From contig JASMHE010000013.1 of the NCBI GenBank assembly GCA_030750865.1, forward strand, positions 1 to 64,000: 64,000 nucleotides of DNA, given 5' to 3'. This document shows, in pieces, positions 48,639 to 57,500 of the stretch. Position 1 is the stretch's first letter. Every line of letters starts with the position of its first letter. The stretch is from Alphaproteobacteria bacterium. Lineage in GTDB: Bacteria; Pseudomonadota; Alphaproteobacteria; Micavibrionales; Micavibrionaceae. The notes beneath the pieces were generated by a model. That model saw nothing but the letters and a program-made list of their open reading frames with translations, was not told where the DNA came from and ran no database searches. The translations under genes were made by a program, and so were the position numbers.

Positions 48639-49883
48639 ATGCGCCAGCCGAAGATATTGACCACCATAAAAGATTATAACAGACAGCTGTTTTGGGCCGA
48701 TCTGGTGGCCGGTATAACGGTGGCGATGGTGGCGCTTCCTCTTAGTTTGGCGATTGCGATTGCATCGGGGGCCGGACCTGAAAAAGGGTTGGTAACGGCC
48801 ATTGTCGGCGGTTTTCTGATTTCCTTTTTCGGTGGCAGCCGTGTACAGATTGGCGGCCCGACGGGGGCGTTCATTGTTGTGGTCTTTGGTGTTATCGCGG
48901 ATCACGGATATGACGGTCTGGTTCTTTCTACATTTATGGCGGGGATCATTTTGCTGATTGCCGGATATTTTCGGGCGGGGCGTTTGATTGCCTATGTGCC
49001 TGAGGCAGTGGTTAGCGGTTTTACAATCGGGATTGCCATTGTGATTGCGACCAGCCAGTTGCCTGATTTTCTGGGGCTGTCGATACAAGACATACCGGCG
49101 GAGTTTCTGGAGAAAATCCCTGTCCTCTGGCAGGAACGCGGTAGTTTTCAACTGCAGACTTTTGCCGTGGCGGTGTTGACGCTGGGGCTAATTGTTTTGT
49201 TTGCACGTATGTTCCCGCGTTTTCCCGGTTTGATTGTGGCTGTGGGTATCGGGTCTGCGCTGGTCTATTTTGCTGTGCCGTCGGTTGATACGCTCGGGTC
49301 GCGCTTTGGGGCGCTGCCCAGTCAATTGCCGTTGCCGGAAATACCGCATATGTCGTTTGACCGCATGGTTGAACTTTTGCCGTCTGCGTTTGTTATCGCG
49401 TTTCTGGCGGGTGTTGAATCACTGTTATCCGCGATGGTGGCTGACCGTATGAGCAAAGGGCATCATCGTCCGAATGCTGAGCTTCTGGCGCAGGGGGCGG
49501 CAAATATCGGGTCTTCCTTGTTTACAGGATTACCGGCTACGGGGGCTATTGCCCGCACGGCGACCAATATCAGGGCCGGTGGTAAAACACCGGTCGCGGG
49601 CATTGTGCATGCGGCTGTGATTTTGCTGATTATGCTGATGGCGGCCCCGCTGGCCGGATATCTGGCCATGCCTGCGCTGGCGGCATTGCTAATGATTACG
49701 GCGTGGAATATGAGCGAGCCCGGAAAATGGGCAGAATATGCGCGCGGGCCAAAACGCGATAAATTTTTGTTGTTATTGACGATGTTTTTAACCGTTATTG
49801 TCGATCTGACTGTGGCCATCGGTGTGGGTGTTGCGTTGGGGTTTGCGCTTGCGCTGAACGATAAATCGGATAAGGCATCCTGA
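48639..49883 (+). CDS. SulP-family anion transporter without STAS domain
   Basis: A 414-aa membrane protein with about 11 TM segments. SulP signatures are ADLVAGITVAMVALPLSLA, GGSRVQIGGPTGAFIV and FTGLPATGAIARTATN. Most SulP proteins have a C-terminal STAS domain and about 500-570 aa; this one stops after the last TM at NDKSDKAS, so that domain is absent. Substrates in the family are sulfate, bicarbonate or organic anions and cannot be read from sequence. It lies 49 bp after frmB. Start at ATG 48639 with AAAGG. Confidence 0.9.
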   Translation: MRQPKILTTIKDYNRQLFWADLVAGITVAMVALPLSLAIAIASGAGPEKGLVTAIVGGFLISFFGGSRVQIGGPTGAFIVVVFGVIADHGYDGLVLSTFMAGIILLIAGYFRAGRLIAYVPEAVVSGFTIGIAIVIATSQLPDFLGLSIQDIPAEFLEKIPVLWQERGSFQLQTFAVAVLTLGLIVLFARMFPRFPGLIVAVGIGSALVYFAVPSVDTLGSRFGALPSQLPLPEIPHMSFDRMVELLPSAFVIAFLAGVESLLSAMVADRMSKGHHRPNAELLAQGAANIGSSLFTGLPATGAIARTATNIRAGGKTPVAGIVHAAVILLIMLMAAPLAGYLAMPALAALLMITAWNMSEPGKWAEYARGPKRDKFLLLLTMFLTVIVDLTVAIGVGVALGFALALNDKSDKAS

Positions 49884-49941
49884 CCTGCGTTATCAATCAT
49901 GTTTGATATTTTATTTTGGGACTTTCATTTTCGAGATGAAC

Positions 49942-49979
49942 TGTTATATTGTCACATATAAAATGTAATAATATAACAT
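49942..49979 (+). promoter_or_regulatory. Probable Zur box upstream of the 898-aa protein gene
   Basis: ATGTAATAATATAACAT (49963-49979) is a 17-bp palindrome with one mismatch, close to the TGTTATAATATAACA consensus of Zur. A second degenerate copy, TGTTATATTGTCACA (49942-49956), precedes it. The site ends 16 bp before the start codon. It implies repression when zinc is plentiful. Confidence 0.7.
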
Positions 49980-49995
49980 ATATGATGAAGGTGCT

Positions 49996-52692
49996 ATGAA
50001 AACAGAGCATGGTTTGCATAGGGTTTCCGATGCCAATGCGGTGGCCTCTGATCCGGTCGATTTGCAAAGTGGTGTTTGCAATCCGCTGGTGCATCGGGCG
50101 GCACAAGGCCTGATTGATCGGTACAAAGACGGTATGAAGATCGGTGTCGAGGCGTTTGATGTGCCGCATGATGCCTTCGTCAGTATATCCGAGCAGCTTG
50201 AAGATTTGGGCGTTGCGCAATCCATTTCCGCGCCGCTTGTCAGCGCGTTAAAAGAATATGTCCTCGGCAAAGGAGGGCGTTTTGCGCGTGCTGTGAATGC
50301 TAAGCCGATTTATATTGCAGCGGCCGTGTCTGATGTGATGCCGCAATTTCGCTTCGAGGAAGGCGTCACGGAAATGGCAGCTATTGATGACATATCAATC
50401 AAGGTCGAAGGTGTCGCCAGCGTGGAATTGCGGACAACGATCAATGGCAGTCAAATGACTTCGAACCGCGCCGATGTCGATAAAATGTTCGCGCATGTCA
50501 AAGGGTATAAGCTCTGGATACAGTTTGAAGCGCCGACACAAAACGAACTGGATGGTTTGTTATCGGCACAAGACGCATCGCTTGCGGCGGTCGGGCAGGC
50601 TATCGGCGGTGCTGTCTCGGCTGAGGGACTGCAAGCCGTTTTAACCGAAATGGAACAAGACGGTATGTTTTCAGAAGACCTGCTGTTCTTGCTGGAAGAT
50701 ATTGTGGAAATGCGTGCCTTGATGGAATCCGGTGCAACGCCAGACAGTGAGCCGCGCTTGCAAGAGCTTGCCGATGCTATCATGACAGAGATTTCAAATG
50801 GCCTGACCGATGGCACCATGCCGTTATCATTGATGCAGGGCGCGATGGAATCGGTGTCGCTGTTAAGTGAAATGTATGATGTGGAAATGGTTTTGCCGCA
50901 GGCGCGTCTGGATGCATTGCATGATAAGGCGGATATCGTGGCGATGGTACAGGAACTAAGCGTCGCGATTGACGTGGGCTCCTCCGCAGATCATGATCAG
51001 GACGCTGTCAGTGAGATTATCCAAGACATAGAGGCGCTTGTGACACAGCTGGATCACATGGATGCGGATACGCGGCAACAGGTTTTGACGCAGATCACGC
51101 GCCAAATTGATACGATTGATGTGCCTGATGTTGCCGCAGAAGGACTGTCTGCAATTATTGTTGCGCTTGCCGATCTTGATGGCCCTGCCGCGGCGATTGG
51201 TGCGGCCGTTTCATCTAACGGTATTGATCATGTGGATCATAAGGCGGCTGCGCCGGAGCAATCCGCAGAGAAGACAGCAGATAAGACCGCCGATAAGATG
51301 GCAGACAAGACAGCAGACGCTTTGCAGGATCATACGAAAGAGATGCTTGCCGTGTTGCAAGAGGTCGCCAGCTTTGATGATGCGCCCCCTGCTGTGCAGG
51401 ATTGCATTGAATCGCTCGCGGAAAAAGGTGTGGATGTTGCCGATATGACACCGGAGCAAATGGGAGAAGCCTTGACCACGCAAGACGGTTCTGTGCTGAC
51501 GGAAATGATGCAAACACTTGTGACGACGATAAGCGATCCACAGGTTCAGGCAGCCTTGCCGTCCGATGTTGCGGTGCGCGTTGATTCTGTTGTGCAGGAT
51601 AATGTGGTTCTTGACGCGGTTCTTGTGGATGCGTCCGCGCCGCCGCTGGCGGAAGCGGCGCAGGTTACGCAATCGTCTCAGACAAACGAAGATGGTGCAT
51701 CGATAGCGACCGATATCGACACGATGGACGTGTCCGCCACGGACATGTCTGTCGATGAGAATAGCGGCGCACATGTTGCCGAAGGGGCGGATCAGCAGGG
51801 TGATAGCCACATAGAAGATGCGTCTGTTGTGTCTGATCAGCGCATGCCCGAAACGGAGGTGCGTACCGTGCAAAATAATGAGGGTGATGCCGGTCCGCAG
51901 CGCGGCCCTGATGCAGCAGACGCAATGGGCGCAATAGACGGGGGACAGGATACAGTCATTCATGCGGCGGAGATTTTTGCTGATGCGGTACATGATCAGG
52001 CGAACGTTACGCCGCAAGTTTTGCGGGCCGCAGAAAGCACAGCGGAAATCATTGATTTTCAGGCTCATCAAACTGCCGCGCATGGAGGCGCCCCGCAAGC
52101 GGTGACAGCGCCAGTAAGGACAGCGTCACCATCGGTAGGATCAACATCAGGGCCGGCGGAATCTGTATCGTCAGGTCCTGTCTCAACGGGGGTGGTATCG
52201 GCGGCAGAACCGGTTCAGGCCAATAACAGTCCGGCAGCTCCGGCTACGCGGATTGAACAGGCAACTGCGCATGAAATGAGAGAGGCGTTCCAAGACGCAT
52301 CACCGCCAAATGGTAAACCGCAGGATGCCATCAAGCTTGATAAAGATATTCTCTCACCGGAAGAAGAAATTCGCAATCATCCGGCAGGCTGTACATGCTC
52401 GTCATGCGCAGGTGCCGATCTAGGGCACGGGCAGGAAGCGGATTTATCTGCGACAATGGACCGCGCGCCGGAAATGGATGCGCCGCTTGAAAACTATCAG
52501 CCGATGGAATCGTCAGCGCCTGATGCAAAAATTCCCGAGTCAATGCATCCGCCGGGCTGTACATGCCCGTCATGCGCAGGTGCCGATCTGGGGCACGGGC
52601 AGGAAGCGGACTTGGCCGCTGATTATGATGGGCCGTCTGATATTCCGCTGCCGCAAAACGATCAGCATATGAAATTACAACCGGCTGCATAA
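49996..52692 (+). CDS. 898-aa acidic protein with two C-terminal CxCxxC motifs, putatively Zur-controlled
   Basis: A very acidic protein without signal peptide. Residues 1-330 are mixed helical segments; 340-410 contain a DMDADTRQQVLTQ-like helical part. A Lys/Ala/Asp repeat with KTADKTADKMADKTADA follows at about 425-440, and low-complexity Ala/Asp/Val-rich sequence runs to 780. The end has two near-identical blocks: HPAGCTCSSCAGADLGHGQE (His795, Cys799/801/804) and HPPGCTCPSCAGADLGHGQE (His851, Cys855/857/860). The His and cysteines suit a metal site, probably zinc or copper. I know no family. It opens the zinc-related cluster and has a Zur-like palindrome upstream. RBS AAGG 5 bases before the ATG. 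Confidence 0.65.
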   Translation: MKTEHGLHRVSDANAVASDPVDLQSGVCNPLVHRAAQGLIDRYKDGMKIGVEAFDVPHDAFVSISEQLEDLGVAQSISAPLVSALKEYVLGKGGRFARAVNAKPIYIAAAVSDVMPQFRFEEGVTEMAAIDDISIKVEGVASVELRTTINGSQMTSNRADVDKMFAHVKGYKLWIQFEAPTQNELDGLLSAQDASLAAVGQAIGGAVSAEGLQAVLTEMEQDGMFSEDLLFLLEDIVEMRALMESGATPDSEPRLQELADAIMTEISNGLTDGTMPLSLMQGAMESVSLLSEMYDVEMVLPQARLDALHDKADIVAMVQELSVAIDVGSSADHDQDAVSEIIQDIEALVTQLDHMDADTRQQVLTQITRQIDTIDVPDVAAEGLSAIIVALADLDGPAAAIGAAVSSNGIDHVDHKAAAPEQSAEKTADKTADKMADKTADALQDHTKEMLAVLQEVASFDDAPPAVQDCIESLAEKGVDVADMTPEQMGEALTTQDGSVLTEMMQTLVTTISDPQVQAALPSDVAVRVDSVVQDNVVLDAVLVDASAPPLAEAAQVTQSSQTNEDGASIATDIDTMDVSATDMSVDENSGAHVAEGADQQGDSHIEDASVVSDQRMPETEVRTVQNNEGDAGPQRGPDAADAMGAIDGGQDTVIHAAEIFADAVHDQANVTPQVLRAAESTAEIIDFQAHQTAAHGGAPQAVTAPVRTASPSVGSTSGPAESVSSGPVSTGVVSAAEPVQANNSPAAPATRIEQATAHEMREAFQDASPPNGKPQDAIKLDKDILSPEEEIRNHPAGCTCSSCAGADLGHGQEADLSATMDRAPEMDAPLENYQPMESSAPDAKIPESMHPPGCTCPSCAGADLGHGQEADLAADYDGPSDIPLPQNDQHMKLQPAA
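52378..52617 (+). repeat. Duplicated ~70-bp block coding for the CxCxxC motif
   Basis: Two nearly identical DNA segments start at 52378 and 52546, 168 bp apart. Each encodes HPxGCTCxSCAGADLGHGQEADL. Conservation at DNA level suggests a fairly recent duplication. Confidence 0.8.
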
Positions 52693-52697
52693 AAAGG

Positions 52698-52729
52698 TTG
52701 ACTTATAAAAGTGTAATATTATAACACTT
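52698..52729 (+). promoter_or_regulatory. Promoter overlapped by a probable Zur box
   Basis: TTGACT (52698-52703) and TATAAC (52720-52725), 16 bp apart, form a -35/-10 pair. The palindrome GTGTAATATTATAACAC (52711-52727), with matching AA and TT beyond each end, covers the -10. It differs from a perfect dyad at one position, the same one as in the site at 49963. Bound Zur would directly block the promoter. Confidence 0.75.
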
Positions 52730-52753
52730 CTTGTATTCAGGAAAAGTGAGGTT

Positions 52754-53242
52754 ATGATGAGTGAACAATCAAACAATTTTGGTACGCCTTTATGGATTGC
52801 CGATAATCAGATCAGTGCGGTCGCGGCTGCGCTTAAAAACGGTCATATTGCCGGCGTGCAAAAGCGGCTGGCCGGACAGGCGTTGGTTCAGCGTCAGGAT
52901 TTAACGCAAGCGCATGATGGCAAAACGGTAACATTGTGGGGCAGAGATGGACGTGATCCGGTTGTGGCCGTTGCCGCATTTCCAAACGGACAGCTTTCAG
53001 TTGCCACAAAGGGCGCGATCCTTCTGCCGTTCAACAATGGACATGGTGACGGCGTGAACGCGGCTTTGCTCACGACATCGCATCAAACGTACGAGTTTTT
53101 CGGGACAAATGCGAAGAACACAGTTCCGCAAGCACCTGCGTTCCGTGCACCGGAATCCGATTTGGGGCATTATGCGATCCACATGATCGGTAAGCCACAT
53201 GATTGTTCTGGCCTGAGCAAAGGTCCGGGGGGAATGCATTAA
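52754..53242 (+). CDS. Protein of unknown function in the zinc cluster
   Basis: A 162-aa soluble protein with no signal peptide. It has a mixed alpha/beta composition (TLWGRDGRDPVVAVAAFPNGQLSVATKG) and a C-terminal part with scattered His and one Cys (MIGKPHDCSGLSKGPGGMH). I recognise no family. It has its own promoter with a Zur-like box, and the peroxiredoxin gene starts 2 bases after its stop, so both proteins are made together. It might also begin at the next ATG (52757), which has better spacing to GAGG. Confidence 0.65.
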   Translation: MMSEQSNNFGTPLWIADNQISAVAAALKNGHIAGVQKRLAGQALVQRQDLTQAHDGKTVTLWGRDGRDPVVAVAAFPNGQLSVATKGAILLPFNNGHGDGVNAALLTTSHQTYEFFGTNAKNTVPQAPAFRAPESDLGHYAIHMIGKPHDCSGLSKGPGGMH

Positions 53243-53244
53243 TC

Positions 53245-53850
53245 ATGTTGGTCGGTAAATATTTCGATGAAGGGCATAATTTTATTTCGCCTGCTATTCT
53301 GGCAGACGGCACGGCGCAAACCGATTTTGAGTTGAAGCCGCATATCGAGAATAAGTTCGCGGTGCTGTTCTTTTATACGCTCGATTTTTCCTATATTTGC
53401 CCGACCGAGCTTTATGCATTGGGGAACCGGTTTCGCAAATTCAAAGAATTGAACACCGAAGTGATCGCCATTAGCGGGGATAGTCATCTGAGTCATGCCG
53501 AGTGGCGCAATAAGCCTGTCGAGCTTGGCGGTGTTGGTGATTTGCCGTTTACGATGGTGTCCGATATCTCGCGCAAAATCGCGCGGACCTATGATGTGCT
53601 TGTGAATGACAGCATGTCATTGCGGGCGACATTTATTATCGATTCCAAAGGGTATTTCCGCCATCAATCTGTGAATGATCTGCCGATCGGTCGCAATATT
53701 GACGGCATCCTCCGTGAGGTTGAAGCCTTACAGACATATCAGAAAACAGGCAAGCTTCTGCCCGCCGGATGGCAGGCAGGACAAGACAGCCTGACGCCGA
53801 CAGCGGACGATTTGTCTGACTATATGGTGCGTCACGCGGCCAATTTATAG
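53245..53850 (+). CDS. AhpC-type peroxiredoxin lacking the resolving cysteine
   Basis: A 201-aa peroxiredoxin of the AhpC/Prx1 family. The peroxidatic Cys52 is in FFYTLDFSYICPTE and the active-site Arg127 in SLRATFIID. The usual PxxxTxxC reads T-LDF-S-YI-C, with Thr for Pro and Ser for Thr. The resolving cysteine, normally in the VCPANW motif, is absent (LLPAGW, Leu172). It would behave as a one-Cys enzyme needing an external thiol, or have changed function. It follows the small unknown gene by 2 bases and so is probably under the same Zur-type control. Confidence 0.88.
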   Translation: MLVGKYFDEGHNFISPAILADGTAQTDFELKPHIENKFAVLFFYTLDFSYICPTELYALGNRFRKFKELNTEVIAISGDSHLSHAEWRNKPVELGGVGDLPFTMVSDISRKIARTYDVLVNDSMSLRATFIIDSKGYFRHQSVNDLPIGRNIDGILREVEALQTYQKTGKLLPAGWQAGQDSLTPTADDLSDYMVRHAANL

Positions 53851-53956
53851 CGATTAATCTATAGGGAATGTCCCTGCGATCCTGAGAGGGGCGGTCCCGC
53901 ACATATAACAACAGATTGTGTAATGAAAATCTGACAGCGCACAAAGGGTGATACAA

Positions 53957-55174
53957 ATGACACAGACAGATTCCAGACTTCCGGTGACCGTCTTATCGGG
54001 CTTTCTTGGCGCCGGAAAAACAACATTATTGAACCATGTTCTGCATAATCGCAGCGGTAAGCGTGTCGCGGTGATTGTGAATGATATGAGCGAGGTGAAT
54101 ATCGATGCGGACCTTGTGGAACGCGGCGGCGCTGATTTATCACGTGCGGAAGAAAAACTTGTTGAAATGAGTAATGGCTGTATCTGTTGCACATTACGCG
54201 AAGATTTGCTGGAGCAGGTCGAGCAATTAGCCAGCGAAGGCAAATATGATTATCTGCTGATCGAAAGTACCGGTATTTCCGAGCCCCTACCAGTGGCGGC
54301 AACATTTGATTTCCGGGATGAAAACGGCAAGAGTCTGTCTGATGTTGCGCGGCTTGATACAATGGTAACCGTCGTCGATGCGGCCAATCTGGTGCAGAAT
54401 TACAGCTCGACCGATTTTCTGAAAGACGGTGATGAAAGTCTGGGAGAAGACGATGATCGTACATTGGTTGATTTGCTGGTGGATCAGATCGAATTTGCCA
54501 ATGTGATCATTCTGAATAAGACAGATTTGGTGTCGGAAGAGCAGCGCCACATGGCGCATGCAATTATCCGTAGCTTGAACGGCCGTGCCGAGGTTATTGA
54601 ATCGACATTGGGGCAAGTTGATATCGATAAGATAATAAATACAGGTCGTTTCGATTTTGAAACTGCGCAGGAGCATCCGCTTTGGGCGCAGGAGCTTTAT
54701 AACTTTAAAGACCATGTGCCGGAAACAGAAGAATACGGTATCATTAGCTTTGTTTATAGAGAAAGGCGGCCGTTCCATCCCGAGAAAATTCACCGGTTTT
54801 TTAATGAGCCGTGGCCGGGTGTTGTACGGGCCAAAGGATTTTTCTGGTTATCGACGCGCCCTGATTATGTGGGAGAAATGTCGCAAGCGGGGGCGTTTGT
54901 GCGGCATAACGGTTTGGGACGCTGGTGGGCTTCTGTGCCGGAAAACCGCTGGCCGCATACAGATGAATTTGAGTCTCTTTTGAAAGAGAACTGGAACCCG
55001 CAATATGGCGACCGCCGACAGGAAATTGTGTTTATCGGCCTGAAAGGGGAAATGGACGAACAGGCTATCCGGCAACGTCTTGATGACTGTCTGGTCACGG
55101 AATATCTGGATGCGCCATCAGTTTGGCAGAATATTCAGGATCCGTTTCCTGACTGGTTTCAGGACGGCGTATAG
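53957..55174 (+). CDS. COG0523-family zinc chaperone GTPase (ZigA/YciC-like)
   Basis: A 405-aa G3E GTPase. Walker A is GFLGAGKTT, the metal motif is CICC (Cys75, 77, 78 in [11 protein letters not shown]), and the guanine-specificity motif is NKTD in ILNKTDLV. The C-terminal CobW domain ([19 protein letters not shown]) is complete. Members under Zur control deliver zinc to chosen enzymes during shortage. Start at ATG 53957 (AAAGG, 9 bases) rather than GTG nine bases upstream. It is followed by the ABC-type exporter cluster. Confidence 0.92.
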   Translation: MTQTDSRLPVTVLSGFLGAGKTTLLNHVLHNRSGKRVAVIVNDMSEVNIDADLVERGGADLSRAEEKLVEMSNGCICCTLREDLLEQVEQLASEGKYDYLLIESTGISEPLPVAATFDFRDENGKSLSDVARLDTMVTVVDAANLVQNYSSTDFLKDGDESLGEDDDRTLVDLLVDQIEFANVIILNKTDLVSEEQRHMAHAIIRSLNGRAEVIESTLGQVDIDKIINTGRFDFETAQEHPLWAQELYNFKDHVPETEEYGIISFVYRERRPFHPEKIHRFFNEPWPGVVRAKGFFWLSTRPDYVGEMSQAGAFVRHNGLGRWWASVPENRWPHTDEFESLLKENWNPQYGDRRQEIVFIGLKGEMDEQAIRQRLDDCLVTEYLDAPSVWQNIQDPFPDWFQDGV

Positions 55175-55213
55175 CAGAAAGCGCATAGTAGAAGATTATT
55201 GAAAGGATAGAAC

Positions 55214-55423
55214 ATGAAGAATATCATGATCAAAATGTTCGGTGTGGCGATGACATTTTTTGCGGTATCACAGATGGCGCATACAGAAAAAGCTCAGGCT
55301 GCGACATTGGAAACAGGCGCGAAGACAACATCCCCGTTTGAAACGACAACGCACGGAAACGGATGCGGGTGCGCGTCCTGTATGCCATCGGCGGAAATAT
55401 CGACACCGGATGATCCCGCATAA
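55214..55423 (+). CDS. Small exported CxCxxC protein
   Basis: A 69-aa secreted protein. The signal peptide ends near EKAQA (about residue 28). The short mature part carries HGNGCGCASC (Cys51, 53, 56), the same HxxGCxCxSC pattern as at the end of the 898-aa protein. A periplasmic metal donor or carrier is likely. It sits where Pseudomonas clusters of this type have a His-rich periplasmic protein (DUF2796), just ahead of the ABC genes. It is short but the signal peptide and AAAGGA site support it. Confidence 0.7.
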   Translation: MKNIMIKMFGVAMTFFAVSQMAHTEKAQAATLETGAKTTSPFETTTHGNGCGCASCMPSAEISTPDDPA

Positions 55424-55457
55424 TATTTCATGCGGATAGCCAAAAAGTGAGGATGAC

Positions 55458-56114
55458 ATGTTTTTAATATCCGAAAATCTGGGCGTTCACCGCAAGGGGG
55501 CTGTCAATTTGTCTTTCCCCGATTTACGGATTGATCGCAACGATAACGTGCTACTGCTGGGGCCATCGGGATCGGGTAAGACGACGTTACTTTCCGTATT
55601 AGCCGGATTATTACCACCGACGACGGGCACGGTCCGTGTCGGCGGGGACGATTTTTATGCGTTATCTGCGGCCGCGCGTGATCACGTGCGCGGACGGCAG
55701 TTCGGGTTCGTGTTCCAGACATTGCATCTGTTACCCTCTTTGACATTGTCCCAGAATATTATGCTGGCGGCGGATATGGCTGGCCGCGCGCCTGAGGCCG
55801 GACGTCTGGATCATTTGCTGGATACGCTGGGGCTGGTTGACAAAGCGCACCGGAAACCGGATGCGCTCAGTCAGGGGGAACAGCAACGGGCGGCCATTGC
55901 GCGGGCGGTGTTGCTGCGCCCGCAAATTATCATTGCAGATGAGCCAACCTCGGCCCTTGATGATGATAATGCCCGTGTGGTGATGGATTTATTACAGGAT
56001 CAGGCCGGTGAGGCGGGGGCGGCGCTGTTGGTCGCCACGCATGATAACCGTATTACGGAACGGTTCGATACAGTCCTCACGCTTGAAAATCAAATGAAGG
56101 AGGACGCAGCATGA
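55458..56114 (+). CDS. MacB/LolD-type ABC ATPase
   Basis: A 218-aa ATPase. Walker A is GPSGSGKTT, the signature is LSQGEQQRAAIARA and Walker B is IIIADEPTSALD. It belongs to the branch that drives FtsX-type mechanotransmission permeases. The stop overlaps the permease ATG by four bases (ATGA). Together they form the transporter of the cluster. Confidence 0.93.
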   Translation: MFLISENLGVHRKGAVNLSFPDLRIDRNDNVLLLGPSGSGKTTLLSVLAGLLPPTTGTVRVGGDDFYALSAAARDHVRGRQFGFVFQTLHLLPSLTLSQNIMLAADMAGRAPEAGRLDHLLDTLGLVDKAHRKPDALSQGEQQRAAIARAVLLRPQIIIADEPTSALDDDNARVVMDLLQDQAGEAGAALLVATHDNRITERFDTVLTLENQMKEDAA

Positions 56115-57454
56115 ATGCGTTTACGCTTGCGATTGCATCTCTTCGGTCCCGCCCGATGCATAGTGCGCTTTGTACGGCCGCTGTTGCGGCGGGGATCGCA
56201 CTGTTATGCGCTGTGTTCTTATTATCCCAGAGTGTTGCCGCCGGCTTTGCCCGCAATGCGCAGGGGATTGATGTGGTGGTCGGCACGAAAGGCAGTCCGC
56301 TGCAACTGGTTTTGTCGTCTGTGTATCATGCCGATATTCCGGCAGGGAATATTCCGATGCATGCCTACGAAGAATTTGAACATCATCCGCATATCCGGCA
56401 GGCGATTCCGCTTGCGCTTGGTGATAATTTCAAAGGCTTTCGTATGGTGGGTACGACACCGGATTATCTGGATGTATATGATGCGGCGTTTGAAAGTGGG
56501 CAGGTATTTTCATCTTTGTTTGATGTGGTCGCCGGTGCGGATACGGGATTGAAAATCGGTGAGAAAATTGCAGTCACGCACGGCTTTTTGGCATCGGGTG
56601 ATGATGTGCATGACGATCACCTTTATACGGTGACGGGCGTTTTAAAACCCTCTGGTACGGTGCTGGATAAGCTTTTGGTGACGCAAGTGGAGAGTGTACA
56701 GAGATTGCATGCGGGGCATCATCATGAGCATGACAGCGATGACCACGATGGTGAAGAAGAGGGGCACGACGGACATGATCACGACGATCACGACCATGCG
56801 CAGCACACCGATGATCATCATCAACACGATCATGATGACCATGACGATCACGAAGATCATCATGTGCATGATGACGAAGATGCCGCGCATGACGCCATGC
56901 ATCAGATTACATCTGTGTTGTTGCAATTGCGCAGTCCGGCAGATGTGATGCGCTTGCCGCGCCAGATTAATGAAGATAGTCATTTGCAGGCCGCTGTGCC
57001 GTCTTATGAAATGGCACGCTTTACAAAAAGTTTGGGAATCGGACGGCAGTTGGTTGTCGCGCTTGGTGCAGGGTTTGTGTTGCTGGCCGGTGTGATGTTA
57101 TGGGCGACGTTATCGTCGGGGCTGGCATTGCGCCGTTATGATTTGGCCGTTTTACGTGTGTTAGGCGCAACGCCGCGTCGTCTGGCCGCAACCGTTCTGG
57201 CAGAGGCGTTCTTGATCGCCGGTTTTGGCGCTGTGATGGGTGTTGTTTGCGGGCATCTTGTGGCTTATGGTACGGTGCTGTCCATCGACAGTCTGCAAGG
57301 CATTGTGTTGCCGCATGCTGTGTTGCAGCCACAGATCATGGATGCCGGTTTTATTTTGATCGGCTTGCTGGCGGGCCTGCTGGCATCGCTGGCGCCATCA
57401 TTGACGGCGGCCCGCACGGATATTGCCGCTTTGCTGGCAAAAGGCCGTGTTTAA
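56111..57454 (+). CDS. FtsX/MacB-type permease with a His/Asp-rich loop
   Basis: A 447-aa inner-membrane protein: one TM near residues 22-44, a large periplasmic domain, then three TM segments between about 315 and 440 (typical FtsX end: LALRRYDLAVLRVLGATPRRL). Residues 200-264 of the periplasmic part are almost only His, Asp and Glu (for example GHHHEHDSDDHDGEEEGHDG), which should bind several zinc ions. Homologous zinc-responsive permeases are known in Pseudomonas. The DNA of this loop (56705-56905) is a simple GAT/CAC-rich repeat. Confidence 0.9.
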   Translation: MNAFTLAIASLRSRPMHSALCTAAVAAGIALLCAVFLLSQSVAAGFARNAQGIDVVVGTKGSPLQLVLSSVYHADIPAGNIPMHAYEEFEHHPHIRQAIPLALGDNFKGFRMVGTTPDYLDVYDAAFESGQVFSSLFDVVAGADTGLKIGEKIAVTHGFLASGDDVHDDHLYTVTGVLKPSGTVLDKLLVTQVESVQRLHAGHHHEHDSDDHDGEEEGHDGHDHDDHDHAQHTDDHHQHDHDDHDDHEDHHVHDDEDAAHDAMHQITSVLLQLRSPADVMRLPRQINEDSHLQAAVPSYEMARFTKSLGIGRQLVVALGAGFVLLAGVMLWATLSSGLALRRYDLAVLRVLGATPRRLAATVLAEAFLIAGFGAVMGVVCGHLVAYGTVLSIDSLQGIVLPHAVLQPQIMDAGFILIGLLAGLLASLAPSLTAARTDIAALLAKGRV

Positions 57455-57500
57455 CAAGATGTGTCTAACAGAATTGGTGCGATGAAAGATCGGAAGTAAA

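Noticed and set aside
51211-52098. Long open frame (about 295 codons) on the minus strand inside the 898-aa protein gene
   Set aside because: Its Arg/His/Cys-rich translation has no coding character, and it mirrors the skewed codon use of the sense gene, which has motifs and a ribosome-binding site.
53901-53930. Possible Zur site before the COG0523 gene (ATATAACA...TGTGTAAT)
   Set aside because: The half-sites face away from each other, opposite to the two good boxes.
56705-56905. Apparent tandem repeat or CRISPR-like pattern
   Set aside because: It is the codon repeat of the His/Asp loop in the permease, without regular spacers.
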